Of a DNA stretch of 64,000 nt, positions 7,977 to 16,851 are shown piece after piece. How positions within the stretch are numbered: the first letter of the stretch is position 1; each line of letters opens with the position of its first letter. Under the pieces are notes generated by a model. It was not told where the DNA came from. It saw only the letters and a list, made by a program, of their open reading frames with translations, and did not search any database. This DNA comes from Mogibacterium neglectum (GTDB lineage Bacteria; Bacillota; Clostridia; Peptostreptococcales; Anaerovoracaceae), in assembly GCF_030644205.1 (NCBI RefSeq), contig NZ_CP128647.1, forward strand, positions 1,054,001 through 1,118,000, in the 5' to 3' direction. The translations under genes were made by a program, and so were the position numbers.

Positions 7977-9180
7977 TCATGACCGGCTGCATGCCGTGCT
8001 CCTTAAGAGCCTTACAGATTTCATCGACGGATCTTCCGTCTGCAATTTCAAACTGATTATCACCAGAACTCGTTTCATCGTCGCTATGGCTACCGATTCC
8101 AGTATCCACACCTGCTGAGATTTTTGTAGCAGTTATACCCATGACATTATCTCTGAATCCTGCCCTCTCACGAGTTGAAATGGTCATCGCTGCAAACGGA
8201 AGAAAAAGCCTATACGCGGAGATAACTTGAAGCAGTTGGCGCTCCCCCACCTTCTCATTATTCTGGTTCGGAGTGAACATCGCTCCTTCATCGTTATTGC
8301 TAATGATAGGTCTCAGTCTTGGACATGACAGCGAAATCTCTGCCCATGGATACTTGCGCTGAATTAGATATGCATGAAGACCAGTAGCTAAAGCATCTTT
8401 TCTAAAATTATCAAGTCCTAGAAGTGCCGCAAATCCCACACCCCTCATACCGCCCATAAGAGCTCTTTCCTGGGCATTAAACCTATATGGAAAAACCCTC
8501 TTGTGTCCAGCTAGGTGAAGCCTCTCATATTCATCGGAATTATACGTCTCTTGAAAGACAGTTACGTAGTCAGCTCCGCACGACTTTAGATACGCATACT
8601 CATCCGAGTTCATCGGATATACCTCAACACCGATATTCTTAAAGTATTTTCGTCCTATTTTGCACGCCTCACCGATATATTCGATATCTGATTTACTCCT
8701 GCTCTCACCTGTTAAAAGCAGTATCTCTTCCAGCCCAGTTTTTGCGATAGCCTTCATCTCCTTTTCTATCTCATCCGAGCATAGCCTTGCCCTATGAATT
8801 TTATTATGGCAATTGAAACCACAGTATACGCAGTAATTCTCGCAGTAATTCGATATGTATAACGGGGTAAAGAGATTTACGACATTACCGAAGTGTTTTC
8901 TCCTCTCGAGGTGTGCCTTCTCGGCGATTTGTTCTAGGTATTTATCAGCTGCGGGAGATAGCAGTGCTTTGAAATTCTCGATAGTGCAGATATCAGACTT
9001 AATAGCGCGCACTACATCCGCTTCGCTGTAATCTAAAGGGTTATACGAATTCATCTCGGCAATAACCCTGTCAAAAATATCATGAGGAATAATCTCCATT
9101 CCGTCCATATACGCCATGCAATCGGTGCGTGTTCTCACCTCTTCACCACAGTATGTATTCATGTACTTATCATCATTCAT
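7957..9180 (-). CDS. thiH: 2-iminoacetate synthase ThiH
   Basis: Radical SAM tyrosine lyase that produces dehydroglycine for the thiazole ring. The cluster motif is C113-x3-C117-x2-C120 in SNYCENYCVYCGFNCHNKI, followed by VYPMNSDEYAYLKSCGADY and a C-terminal BATS-like region (ISTRERAGFRDN). At 407 aa the length is normal. It lies 3 bp after thiG and overlaps tenI, so translation is coupled. Use of ThiH rather than oxygen-requiring ThiO fits an anaerobe. Confidence 0.95.
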   Translation of the reverse strand: MNDDKYMNTYCGEEVRTRTDCMAYMDGMEIIPHDIFDRVIAEMNSYNPLDYSEADVVRAIKSDICTIENFKALLSPAADKYLEQIAEKAHLERRKHFGNVVNLFTPLYISNYCENYCVYCGFNCHNKIHRARLCSDEIEKEMKAIAKTGLEEILLLTGESRSKSDIEYIGEACKIGRKYFKNIGVEVYPMNSDEYAYLKSCGADYVTVFQETYNSDEYERLHLAGHKRVFPYRFNAQERALMGGMRGVGFAALLGLDNFRKDALATGLHAYLIQRKYPWAEISLSCPRLRPIISNNDEGAMFTPNQNNEKVGERQLLQVISAYRLFLPFAAMTISTRERAGFRDNVMGITATKISAGVDTGIGSHSDDETSSGDNQFEIADGRSVDEICKALKEHGMQPVMNDYVYV

Positions 9181-9183
9181 GCT

Positions 9184-9948
9184 CTATTCCTCCAAAAATC
9201 CAGTGAGAGGAGACGAGGCAACTCCACCGTCCTTTACGATGCGCCCAAGACCAGCAAGATAAGCCGCCCTGCCTGCCTTAATGGCATTTCCAAATGCTCC
9301 TGCCATTCCCGCTACATCCTTTGCTGTCGCAATTGCCGTATTAGCCATAATCGCACTTACCCCCATCTCCATAGCTTCACAAGCCTGAGACGGTGAACCT
9401 ATACCTGCATCTACGATGATTGGGATGTCAATCTCATCAACGAGAATCTTAATCATATCCTTAGTTACTAATCCTCTATTTGAACCAATTGGTGCAGCCA
9501 GTGGCATAATAGTCGCAGCACCCGCATTTACAAGATCTCTTGCAACATTGAGATCTGGATACATGTATGGCATCGCAATAAATCCTTCTTTTGCCAAAAC
9601 TTCCGTAGCTCGTATGGTCTCATAATTATCCGGGAACAGATACTTTGAATCCTTGATGACTTCAATCTTAATGAAGTCACCGCATCCCAGCTCCCTAGCG
9701 AGCCTTGCTATTCTGACCGCCTCTTCAGAATTTCTTGCTCCAGACGTGTTAGGAAGCAGTGTTACATGGTCTGGAATATACTCAAGGATATTCTGAACAT
9801 CGGTATTAGCTCTTCTGACCGAGAGAGTAATCATCTCTGCCCCCGCCTGTTCAACGGCAGCTTGTATCAACTCCACATCGTATTTGCCAGAACCAAGTAT
9901 GAATCTGGAATCAAATTCATAACCACCAATCACTAATTTATCATTCAT
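9184..9948 (-). CDS. thiG: Thiazole synthase ThiG
   Basis: Condenses deoxyxylulose 5-phosphate, dehydroglycine and ThiS-thiocarboxylate into thiazole phosphate. [19 protein letters not shown] begins the barrel. [19 protein letters not shown] and [20 protein letters not shown] are phosphate-binding and catalytic-loop signatures. Length of 254 aa is usual. About 100 bp of non-coding sequence separates it from thiF, a slightly wide spacing within the operon with no clear promoter. Confidence 0.97.
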   Translation of the reverse strand: MNDKLVIGGYEFDSRFILGSGKYDVELIQAAVEQAGAEMITLSVRRANTDVQNILEYIPDHVTLLPNTSGARNSEEAVRIARLARELGCGDFIKIEVIKDSKYLFPDNYETIRATEVLAKEGFIAMPYMYPDLNVARDLVNAGAATIMPLAAPIGSNRGLVTKDMIKILVDEIDIPIIVDAGIGSPSQACEAMEMGVSAIMANTAIATAKDVAGMAGAFGNAIKAGRAAYLAGLGRIVKDGGVASSPLTGFLEE

Positions 9949-10050
9949 TATGTGCTCCTTTTATTTTTAAAGCTCCTACTTATACGTATAATCAAAATCC
10001 CTTTATCCTAATTACATCTCAATGTATCTCAATTCCACATTAAATCTCTA

Positions 10051-10713
10051 TTAAATATTATCCACTCCTAGAATCTGCCCTATTACGATATTCGCCTGAT
10101 GACCTGCACAGATAGAAACCCTTGGTGCCATTAGTCCAATGCCACTATCGACATCGGTGCATTCATCTCCACAAATGAATAACCTGTCCATGATACGTCT
10201 GGACTTTATTTCATTTGCGCTGTCATATCCAGCCATTCCAGATCCTGATATCACGATTGGGCCATAGTCAATTGACAGTAGTGAATCGATAAGCATCGCT
10301 TTTGACTCCGCCCCATCAAATGCCTCGCACACGATGTCATAACTTCCTAATATCTCATCGCAGTTATCCGCTACTACACGAACACAGTCGGTGGTTACTT
10401 TCATGTAAGGGTTTATCTCCATGAGGATTTCTTTTATAGCATCAACTTTTCGCGAACCAATATGCTTAACGGTATATGCCTGCCTGTTCAGATTAGTTAT
10501 ATCTACGATATCGAAATCAACAATATGAAGGTGTCCAATTCCGCTCCTAGCGAGCATAACTGCGATATTTGAACCGAGACCACCTGCACCTGCAATTGCT
10601 ACGCTTGCAAGCTTTAGATTCTGATGGATATCCGGTGAAAATCTATCGTCCTTAGCTTTTTCAAGCTCATTTACACTTGGCACCTTCGGAGTATACGGTT
10701 TCAAAATCCCCAT
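10051..10713 (-). CDS. thiF: ThiS adenylyltransferase ThiF
   Basis: E1-like enzyme that adenylates the C-terminal glycine of ThiS. VAIAGAGGLGSNIAVMLARS is the Rossmann nucleotide loop; DFDIVDITNLNRQAY carries the conserved Asp, Asn and Arg. At 220 aa it is the short clostridial form and lacks the paired CxxC zinc motifs of E. coli ThiF. It follows thiS by 3 bp. Confidence 0.93.
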   Translation of the reverse strand: MGILKPYTPKVPSVNELEKAKDDRFSPDIHQNLKLASVAIAGAGGLGSNIAVMLARSGIGHLHIVDFDIVDITNLNRQAYTVKHIGSRKVDAIKEILMEINPYMKVTTDCVRVVADNCDEILGSYDIVCEAFDGAESKAMLIDSLLSIDYGPIVISGSGMAGYDSANEIKSRRIMDRLFICGDECTDVDSGIGLMAPRVSICAGHQANIVIGQILGVDNI

Positions 10714-10716
10714 TGT

Positions 10717-10914
10717 TTAACCTCCTCCCATAAAACAAACTATTTCTATCTTGTCACCGTCATTAATTAGAGTATCTGCATAATTTTTCTTAGGTACAAT
10801 CTCACCGAGCCTCTCTACTGCAATACGCGATGTGTTGTATGAGAGCGATATCACGAGATTTTGTATGGTCATACCGGAAAAGTATTCAATTTCCTTGCCG
10901 TTTACCTTAATCAA
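10717..10914 (-). CDS. thiS: Sulfur carrier protein ThiS
   Basis: A 65-residue ubiquitin-fold carrier ending in GlyGly (CFMGGG), the site of thiocarboxylation. I prefer the TTG at 10914: GGTGGTGAG lies just upstream and the product LIKVNGKEIEYF is collinear with other ThiS proteins. The ATG at 10932 has no ribosome-binding site and would add six unusual residues. First gene of the thi operon, behind a long leader with a promoter-proximal hairpin. Confidence 0.93.
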   Translation of the reverse strand: MIKVNGKEIEYFSGMTIQNLVISLSYNTSRIAVERLGEIVPKKNYADTLINDGDKIEIVCFMGGG

Positions 10915-11008
10915 AGTCTCACCACCTTTCATAGTAGATTTTATAATTCACCTGATTCCTTGGCCTTTTAATTAGCTACCGTCATAAGTTATGTAACCAT
11001 ATGGCAAC

Positions 11009-11065
11009 AAAAAAAGGTCATACGAAGCTTTACACCCAAGGTGGTGTACCCCCTCGTATGACCTT
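11009..11065 (-). promoter_or_regulatory. Promoter-proximal terminator hairpin in thiS leader, candidate thiS-motif riboswitch
   Basis: On the minus strand AAGGTCATACGA pairs with TCGTATGACCTT (12 bp) and is followed by seven T. The enclosed 28 bases contain GGGGG, a small inner hairpin (ACACC/GGTGT type) and AAAGC before the closing arm. It lies about 10 nt after the predicted start of the thi transcript and about 95 bp before thiS. No TPP-box sequence occurs on this strand here. From memory, a small riboswitch candidate called the thiS motif, reported to sense HMP-PP, integrates its ligand site into a terminator stem upstream of thiS; this hairpin fits that description but was not checked against a model. 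Confidence 0.7.
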
Positions 11066-11081
11066 GCATACTCTACCTTTA

Positions 11082-11109
11082 ATTATAAGTGACAGAGTTT
11101 TATTGTCAA
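11082..11109 (-). promoter_or_regulatory. Consensus promoter of the thi operon
   Basis: Minus-strand TTGACA (11109-11104), 16-bp spacer, TATAAT (11087-11082). The expected start near 11075 places the terminator hairpin at the extreme 5' end of the transcript. A strong promoter followed at once by a terminator implies control by conditional termination. Confidence 0.8.
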
Positions 11110-11251
11110 TAAAAAACTAGGATTTAAACTATTTTAATTACTAATAGGTCATCCTTTATTGATTAAAATAAAGTCTAAGATATGCCCCATACAATATGAT
11201 AATATTTAGTTAAATATAAATAATCTAATTAATATCTAAGAAAGGGAAATC

Positions 11252-11458
11252 ATGCGTAATGACAATTTAAAGTTAATTTTAGGACTTGTATGCATTTGCT
11301 TGCTTTCTACACCAATAAGCACCTTTATCTCAGACCATATTAACGTGACAACTGATGAATTCTCTATAAGTAGAATTACAAATTTTGCATGGAGTATCCG
11401 AATTGCTTGCCTTATTTTGGCAATGTATTTCTTATTCAATGATAATAATAAGAAATAA
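11252..11458 (+). CDS. Small two-helix membrane protein
   Basis: A 68-codon gene with AAAGGG five bases before the ATG. Two hydrophobic segments (about residues 7-24 and 45-63) flank a polar loop, and the tail NDNNKK is hydrophilic. It stands alone between two minus-strand operons and is the only plus-strand gene here. No family recognised. The small size, ribosome-binding site and clean two-helix pattern favour a real gene; function unknown. Confidence 0.6.
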   Translation: MRNDNLKLILGLVCICLLSTPISTFISDHINVTTDEFSISRITNFAWSIRIACLILAMYFLFNDNNKK

Positions 11459-11507
11459 CTTACATATTGGATAAAACATTCTATTATCATTCAGCATCAA
11501 AGACAAA

Positions 11508-11535
11508 AACCAGTTGCTATGCAAAGCAACTGGTT
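11508..11535 (-). terminator. Terminator of the Mrp-like operon
   Basis: AACCAGTTGC and GCAACTGGTT form a perfect 10-bp stem. On the minus strand it is followed by TTTTTGTCTTT, so it mainly ends the antiporter operon. In the plus direction (TTTGTAC) it could weakly terminate the small membrane protein gene. Confidence 0.85.
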
Positions 11536-11552
11536 TGTACTATACAATTAAT

Positions 11553-13292
11553 CTAGTTGATGTAAATCATCGCAATCATCAGAATCAGCGCAAACATCGA
11601 AACCGATATCTCAATTACGACTCCGATATCGCGATCTTCATTCTCGAACGAAATATTTCTAATAGCACTATTTCTTGAGTTCTCTGTCCATTTATACGGA
11701 TTCCCTAGTCTCTCGCCAAGGAAATGCACGAAGTTCAGCGATTTACTGTCTGCCCATGCCGTGAACCTATTAAGACCAACTGAAACGCAATTAACGAACT
11801 TTGCCAGTGGCTTTCTGAAGAACCAGTCAAAATCTAATGAAAGCTCATCGTGCGGAAGCATCTTAACTCTGAAAATCCAGAACACTAGTGTAGCCCCAGC
11901 AAATAGTATCATGTACTCTAGGATATGACCAATGTTAAACGGATTTACATCTATCTTGTACGGCATAATCCTAAAGAGAAGAGACGGATATACACCCAGA
12001 ATTATACATCCTGAAGCTCCTAGAACCATACCTATCTTCATACACATAGGTATCGGCTTTACCTCGAATTCACTTCTAGCCTTACCGAAGAACACGAACC
12101 AGTTCACCTTTAATGCTACAGAGAGCCAGGTTCCAATTGATGTCACGGTAAGTAAAAGTGCTGCCGTCTCATGTCCACCAAGGTTGACTGCGTGCATAAT
12201 AATACTTTTGGAAGCAAATCCATTCAAAAATGGTATACCTGCAATGGATAGAGATGCAATGAGGAAAGTCCATGCTGTAATCGGCATTTTCTTACTTAGT
12301 CCACCTAATTCTGTAATTTTTCTCTTCCCCGTCGCCATTATAACTGCACCTGAGCACATCATAAGTACACCTTTGTATAAGATATTATTGAACGCATGAG
12401 ATACGGCTCCATCGATTCCCCATGCTCCGCCTATAGCAAGTGCTGCAACCATATAGCCGAGCTGCGACATAATATGATAGCTGAACAGTCTGCGAAGATC
12501 ATTTTCTAGGAAAGCCATCAACACGCCGTATAGCGCCATAAACACACCAACGTACACAAGCGCTTCAGTGCCAGAAAAAATCCTTATCATGGCATATATG
12601 CCTAGCTTGGTAGTATATCCGCACATGTATACTGTTCCTGCAATAGTAGACTCAGGATAGGAGTCGGAAATCCACGAATTAAACGGTGGAACTACTGCAT
12701 TTACACCAACTCCTATTAGTATGAACCAGAATGCTGCCGAGCCACCTAAGGCAGTAAATCTAGGAATTTCAAGGGAATTCGTCTGTGCTGCATGTAGCAA
12801 GAACCCCACTAGGAGCATGTTCCCTCCAAAGGCATGCATCAGTAGATATCTAAGCGCCGACCTTGATGAACGCCTCGTATGCCTTGCATATATTAGATAT
12901 GCTGCACTGAATGCAGCAACCTCCCAGAACACGATCATACTGATTACGTCACCTGCCAAAGTCGCAGATATAATGCTGCCTCCATATATAACCGAAACTC
13001 CCTTTTCCCACTTGTCCTGTATGTCAAATGAATAAATGGCGTTGATAACTGTAATTATGCCGAAGATGATTACGAACATCATTGATAATCCATCAACATG
13101 AATCATCTCTAGCTTGATACCTGGCGTAATCTGATACACCAAATTGCTACTACTATTGAGCGTGAATAATCCAAGAATTCCCGATGCTGCTGCAATAATT
13201 GAACACGGTTTTTTAAACCTATCTTGCAGAACGAGAATTAGCATCCCAATTAGAATCATAAGGAGTCCTGGGTGAAAACTATTTATCATCAT
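11553..13292 (-). CDS. MrpD/NuoL-like antiporter subunit, third paralogue
   Basis: A 579-residue proton-translocating-type subunit, last of the Mrp-like operon. It keeps the helix-5 glutamate (FWEVAAF, Glu124), a later lysine (GYTTKLGIYAM, Lys229) and a helix-12 HAFNNILYKG segment. The helix-7 lysine of the family is replaced: the sequence reads GVGVNAVVPPFNSW, with Asn198 at the lysine position and Asn205 where the family has His. The other two paralogues keep both. A C-terminal extension of about 100 residues ends in one more helix (EISVSMFALILMIAMIYI). It overlaps the preceding small gene by 14 bp. It could be a structural or modified pump module. Confidence 0.85.
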   Translation of the reverse strand: MMINSFHPGLLMILIGMLILVLQDRFKKPCSIIAAASGILGLFTLNSSSNLVYQITPGIKLEMIHVDGLSMMFVIIFGIITVINAIYSFDIQDKWEKGVSVIYGGSIISATLAGDVISMIVFWEVAAFSAAYLIYARHTRRSSRSALRYLLMHAFGGNMLLVGFLLHAAQTNSLEIPRFTALGGSAAFWFILIGVGVNAVVPPFNSWISDSYPESTIAGTVYMCGYTTKLGIYAMIRIFSGTEALVYVGVFMALYGVLMAFLENDLRRLFSYHIMSQLGYMVAALAIGGAWGIDGAVSHAFNNILYKGVLMMCSGAVIMATGKRKITELGGLSKKMPITAWTFLIASLSIAGIPFLNGFASKSIIMHAVNLGGHETAALLLTVTSIGTWLSVALKVNWFVFFGKARSEFEVKPIPMCMKIGMVLGASGCIILGVYPSLLFRIMPYKIDVNPFNIGHILEYMILFAGATLVFWIFRVKMLPHDELSLDFDWFFRKPLAKFVNCVSVGLNRFTAWADSKSLNFVHFLGERLGNPYKWTENSRNSAIRNISFENEDRDIGVVIEISVSMFALILMIAMIYIN

Positions 13293-13485
13293 CAGTCCTC
13301 CCTTCCAAATGAGATGTATCTAAAGAGGCAGTCTGGAGAAGCTCTATCTCTTCGTGTATTTCTACTCTCTCGTAATAATTTACATCTCGGCGTAAAAGTT
13401 TATTTAAAACAACCTTACTCGTAAACACTAGTACCAACGAGCCTACAAGAGCGAGGATGATGTAATGTAATATCTCATTTAACAT
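13279..13485 (-). CDS. Small membrane subunit inside the Mrp-like operon
   Basis: A 68-residue protein with one N-terminal helix (LHYIILALVGSLVLVFTSKV) and a long acidic tail ending GRTDDDK. It overlaps both flanking genes (7 bp with the 505-aa subunit, 14 bp with the 579-aa subunit), which argues that it is translated as part of the complex. No family recognised. It does not match MnhB, C, E, F or G. Confidence 0.75.
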   Translation of the reverse strand: MLNEILHYIILALVGSLVLVFTSKVVLNKLLRRDVNYYERVEIHEEIELLQTASLDTSHLEGRTDDDK

Positions 13486-14996
13486 AATACACCTCCTGCA
13501 GGGGCAAACACTGCCTCACCCGTACTCATCGCAAGGTCTAGCAGATGAAGTCCGAAGTTTGGTGCCACACCTAGTAGCACTGATACAGTCGCTGTAATCA
13601 GTAATGGAACTAGCATCATTTTGCTGGATTCGCCGTACGTGCTGAACTCTGGATTCACTGGTTCTCTCTTAAAAGCGATAAGCACAACTGGCATCAGATA
13701 TGTGAGCGCCAAGATTGCACTTACAATAAGTGTTGCGCCAAAGAGCAGCTGTCCTGTCTGAAGTGCACCCATTATGATGTTCGCTTTGCTGACAAATCCA
13801 ATGAAAAATGGGAATCCTGCAATACCGAGCGAAGCTAATGTAAATGCGCTCATCGTAATTGGCATTCTTCTTCCAAGCCCAGCCATCTCACTTATATTCT
13901 TCTTGTGAGTAGTTACAAATATAGCACCTGCACACATAAAGAGTGTGATCTTCATAAATGCATGCGCAACAAGATGATATAGTGCCCCCGTGGTGCTTAT
14001 CGGAGATAAAATAGCTATTCCGAGCACGATATATGAGAGCTGTCCTATAGTTGAAAAAGCAAGCCTAGCCTTTAGATTATCTTTCTTAAGCGCTATCAGT
14101 GATGATATTAAAATTGTTAATACTGCCATCCATGCCAGTATGGTTGCTCCACCACACTCTCTAGCTAGTTTAGGTCCAAATACATATAGCACCACCCTGA
14201 GTGTTGCAAACGCACCTGCCTTTACGACTACTACCGCATGTAGAAGAGCACTTACAGGTGTAGGCGCAACCATGGCCGCTGGAAGCCAGCTATGAAGTGG
14301 CATAACACCAGCCTTGACGATTCCAGCTCCTATCATCATCATAAATACAACTAGTGCCCAAGGTGCTGGTAACATATTTTTATCTAGAAACCCACCTGGC
14401 TTAAAATCCATCGTCCCCGATACAGAGTACACGATTACCATAGCCGCAAAGAATATCTGTCCACTTATTAGAGTATATGCGAGATACTTTCTTCCAGATC
14501 TAGTGCCTTCAGCATCACGATAATGAACGACTAATGGATAAGTTGCAATAGTTAGTACTTCGAAGAAGATGAAGAATGTTATCATGTTTGCCGCAAAGCA
14601 TATCCCCATTGCAGCTGACAGGCACATTGCAAAAGATGCATAATATCCAGTCTGATTTTTCTCGCCATGACCTCGCATGTATCCAACAGAGTATATCGAT
14701 GTCAGGAGCCATAGCGTCGATGCACTACATGCAAAAACGATTCCTGCTGTATCCACATTAAAAGCAAAAACTACATCATCTACTATTCTAAATAAATTTA
14801 ACTTTATGGTATGACCGGCCAGAACAGCTGGAACCATTGAGTATACGAGAGCAATTTTAGTAATTGCAGCTATGAAGGTAATAGCCTCTCTTGCGTTTTC
14901 TTTGATATGATCTCCTAGCACATATATTAGTCCAGAATCACATAACGAGACTAGTATCGCAAGAAGCGGGCGGACATTTAAATCAATCAAATTCAT
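13479..14996 (-). CDS. mnhD: MrpD-like antiporter subunit, second paralogue
   Basis: A 505-residue polytopic protein of the NuoL/M/N-MrpA/D superfamily. Key residues are intact: Glu146 on helix 5 (FFIFFEVLTI), Lys228 on helix 7 (GAGIVKAGVMPLHSWLP) with His235, and the helix-12 LVAHAFMKITLFM. It should form a complete proton or Na+ half-channel pair. The start overlaps the upstream paralogue stop by 4 bp (ATGA). Confidence 0.9.
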   Translation of the reverse strand: MNLIDLNVRPLLAILVSLCDSGLIYVLGDHIKENAREAITFIAAITKIALVYSMVPAVLAGHTIKLNLFRIVDDVVFAFNVDTAGIVFACSASTLWLLTSIYSVGYMRGHGEKNQTGYYASFAMCLSAAMGICFAANMITFFIFFEVLTIATYPLVVHYRDAEGTRSGRKYLAYTLISGQIFFAAMVIVYSVSGTMDFKPGGFLDKNMLPAPWALVVFMMMIGAGIVKAGVMPLHSWLPAAMVAPTPVSALLHAVVVVKAGAFATLRVVLYVFGPKLARECGGATILAWMAVLTILISSLIALKKDNLKARLAFSTIGQLSYIVLGIAILSPISTTGALYHLVAHAFMKITLFMCAGAIFVTTHKKNISEMAGLGRRMPITMSAFTLASLGIAGFPFFIGFVSKANIIMGALQTGQLLFGATLIVSAILALTYLMPVVLIAFKREPVNPEFSTYGESSKMMLVPLLITATVSVLLGVAPNFGLHLLDLAMSTGEAVFAPAGGVLC

Positions 14997-16468
14997 ATCC
15001 CTATCCCCTTCACAGTCATCATAATCACATCAATAATGCTTACGTTAAGTATTCCTATAGCAATTATTGCTACAAAACAAGTTACAATCGCAATAAGCAT
15101 AGATATAGGAAGTTCACGCACTTCTCCTCCTCGTCTATCATTAAGCTCTGTCGGTTTATTAATAAAGATCCTCTCAATTAGCTTGAAGAAGTAAATTGCA
15201 TTTAGCAAACTGCTAAGTACGAGCACCGCTAAATACACAAATTGATGATTCTGTACTGCCCCTAGCGCAATGTACCATTTACTGAAGAAACCAGCGGTAG
15301 GTGGTATTCCAATCATCGAGAGTGATGCTAAAACGATAAGAGCAGATGTAATAGGCATCTTCTTGTAAATCCTACCGAAGCTCGAAATCTCAAAGTTTCC
15401 GAATCTGTATCTGATTGCCGCGGAGCTGAAGAAAAGTCCACTCTTCATAAACACATGTCCAATCAAATGTAAGAATGCTCCAGCAAGTGCATAGGAATTC
15501 CCTATTGAAAAGCCGAGTGTAATATACCCGATCTGAGCAATGGATGAATATGCGAATATCTTTCTAATATCCTCCTGTGCCATAGCTCTAATCGACCCAT
15601 ATATAATACCAATGCAAGAGAGCACACCGATTATAGTTAGAAACAAATTAAAATACTTGAAATCTGTACCGTAGATAATATACAGATACCTAAACAAAGC
15701 CAGCGCTGGAATCTTTCCCATTATACCGACGATCAGTGGTCTAGAACCTGGTTCAGCGTGTGCGTAAGCCGATGGCTGCCAGCCGTGGAACGGGAACATC
15801 GGCATCTTGATACCAAAAGCGCCGATAAAGAGGCACATGGAGACAGTCATTTGAACTGTATAGTCCTGAGAGTCCAAAATGCTTCTCATATCGGTCATAT
15901 TCAGTGTCCCAGTTGATGCATATAGTATTCCAACACCGAGCAAGTACATGGTAGCTGCAACTGTGCCCACCAGAAGGTATCTAAAAGATGCTACTATTCC
16001 CCTGCTGCCACCTAGAGCAATCAAACAATAACCAGAAAGTGAAGTAATCTCTAGAAATACGTATAGATTAAATACGTCGCCAGTTAGCGTCATACCACAC
16101 ATTCCGACTATTAACAAACCTATAAGAGCATATGCCCCACCTATGACCTTACGTTCATTAGTAACTTCAAAATTCATGGCATAGAGCACTGTAACAAATC
16201 CGAGGAGCAGAATTATCAAAACAATAATTGCACCGATTGAGTCGATATAAAATTCGATACCGTACGGTGCTTTATAGCCTCCAAATGTATAGCGAATCAC
16301 GCCATGATTTATAACACTTGATAGTAGCTTTATTGAGCAAATAAATGCAGCAAATATCGAAATTGCAACCGCATTTCTTCCTAAGTGCTTATGTATCTTA
16401 GATAGTGGGAGCGACAATAGCGCACTTATTAGTGGCAGTAAAATAATAATTATTGGAAGATCATTCAT
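14993..16468 (-). CDS. mnhD: MrpD antiporter subunit, first paralogue
   Basis: A 491-residue MnhD/MbhH-type subunit. Catalytic positions are present: Glu140 (NLYVFLEITSLSGY), Lys221 (GAFGIKMPMFPFHGWQPSAY), His228, and the helix-12 GHVFMKSGLFF. The motif YAHAEPGSRPLIVGIMGK resembles archaeal-type MbhH/MnhD more than MrpA. It overlaps mnhC by 4 bp. This is the likely core MrpD. Confidence 0.93.
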   Translation of the reverse strand: MNDLPIIIILLPLISALLSLPLSKIHKHLGRNAVAISIFAAFICSIKLLSSVINHGVIRYTFGGYKAPYGIEFYIDSIGAIIVLIILLLGFVTVLYAMNFEVTNERKVIGGAYALIGLLIVGMCGMTLTGDVFNLYVFLEITSLSGYCLIALGGSRGIVASFRYLLVGTVAATMYLLGVGILYASTGTLNMTDMRSILDSQDYTVQMTVSMCLFIGAFGIKMPMFPFHGWQPSAYAHAEPGSRPLIVGIMGKIPALALFRYLYIIYGTDFKYFNLFLTIIGVLSCIGIIYGSIRAMAQEDIRKIFAYSSIAQIGYITLGFSIGNSYALAGAFLHLIGHVFMKSGLFFSSAAIRYRFGNFEISSFGRIYKKMPITSALIVLASLSMIGIPPTAGFFSKWYIALGAVQNHQFVYLAVLVLSSLLNAIYFFKLIERIFINKPTELNDRRGGEVRELPISMLIAIVTCFVAIIAIGILNVSIIDVIMMTVKGIGI

Positions 16469-16851
16469 TTGAAACGGTTCTCCCTCCTTATTATATCGTC
16501 CTCTTCTATGCTACCATACTTTTCTTTAATTCTAGTTAATAACGCAAGTCCAACACCAGTAGTACCTAAGCTTACAACGATTGCTGTTAGCATTAGTCCG
16601 TGGGGAATTGGGTTAACATATTTATCAGCATTAACTATTGTATCTAGGGCAACAGGAATAGTTCCACCTTTCTTCTGCGCAAAGCATAGGTAGAAAAATA
16701 TTACCGCCACCTGCATGATATTCATACAAATGAGTTTCTTCATGTAGTTCTTACACGAAATCATTCCGTAAACTCCAAGTAACAAAAGTAGTAGAGTTAA
16801 AAAATAAATTCCTTTACTTGCCAGAAGTCCATTTATCTGTGTCATCATCAA
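16465..16851 (-). CDS. mnhC: Na+/H+ antiporter subunit MnhC (NuoK-like)
   Basis: A 128-residue, three-helix NuoK homologue. GLMLTAIVVSLGTTGVGLALL is the conserved second half, and NIMQVAVIFFYLCFA carries the middle helix. It overlaps mnhB by 38 bp and mnhD by 4 bp. The C-terminal tail KEKYGSIEEDDIIRREN is hydrophilic. Length is normal. Confidence 0.93.
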   Translation of the reverse strand: MMMTQINGLLASKGIYFLTLLLLLLGVYGMISCKNYMKKLICMNIMQVAVIFFYLCFAQKKGGTIPVALDTIVNADKYVNPIPHGLMLTAIVVSLGTTGVGLALLTRIKEKYGSIEEDDIIRRENRFK

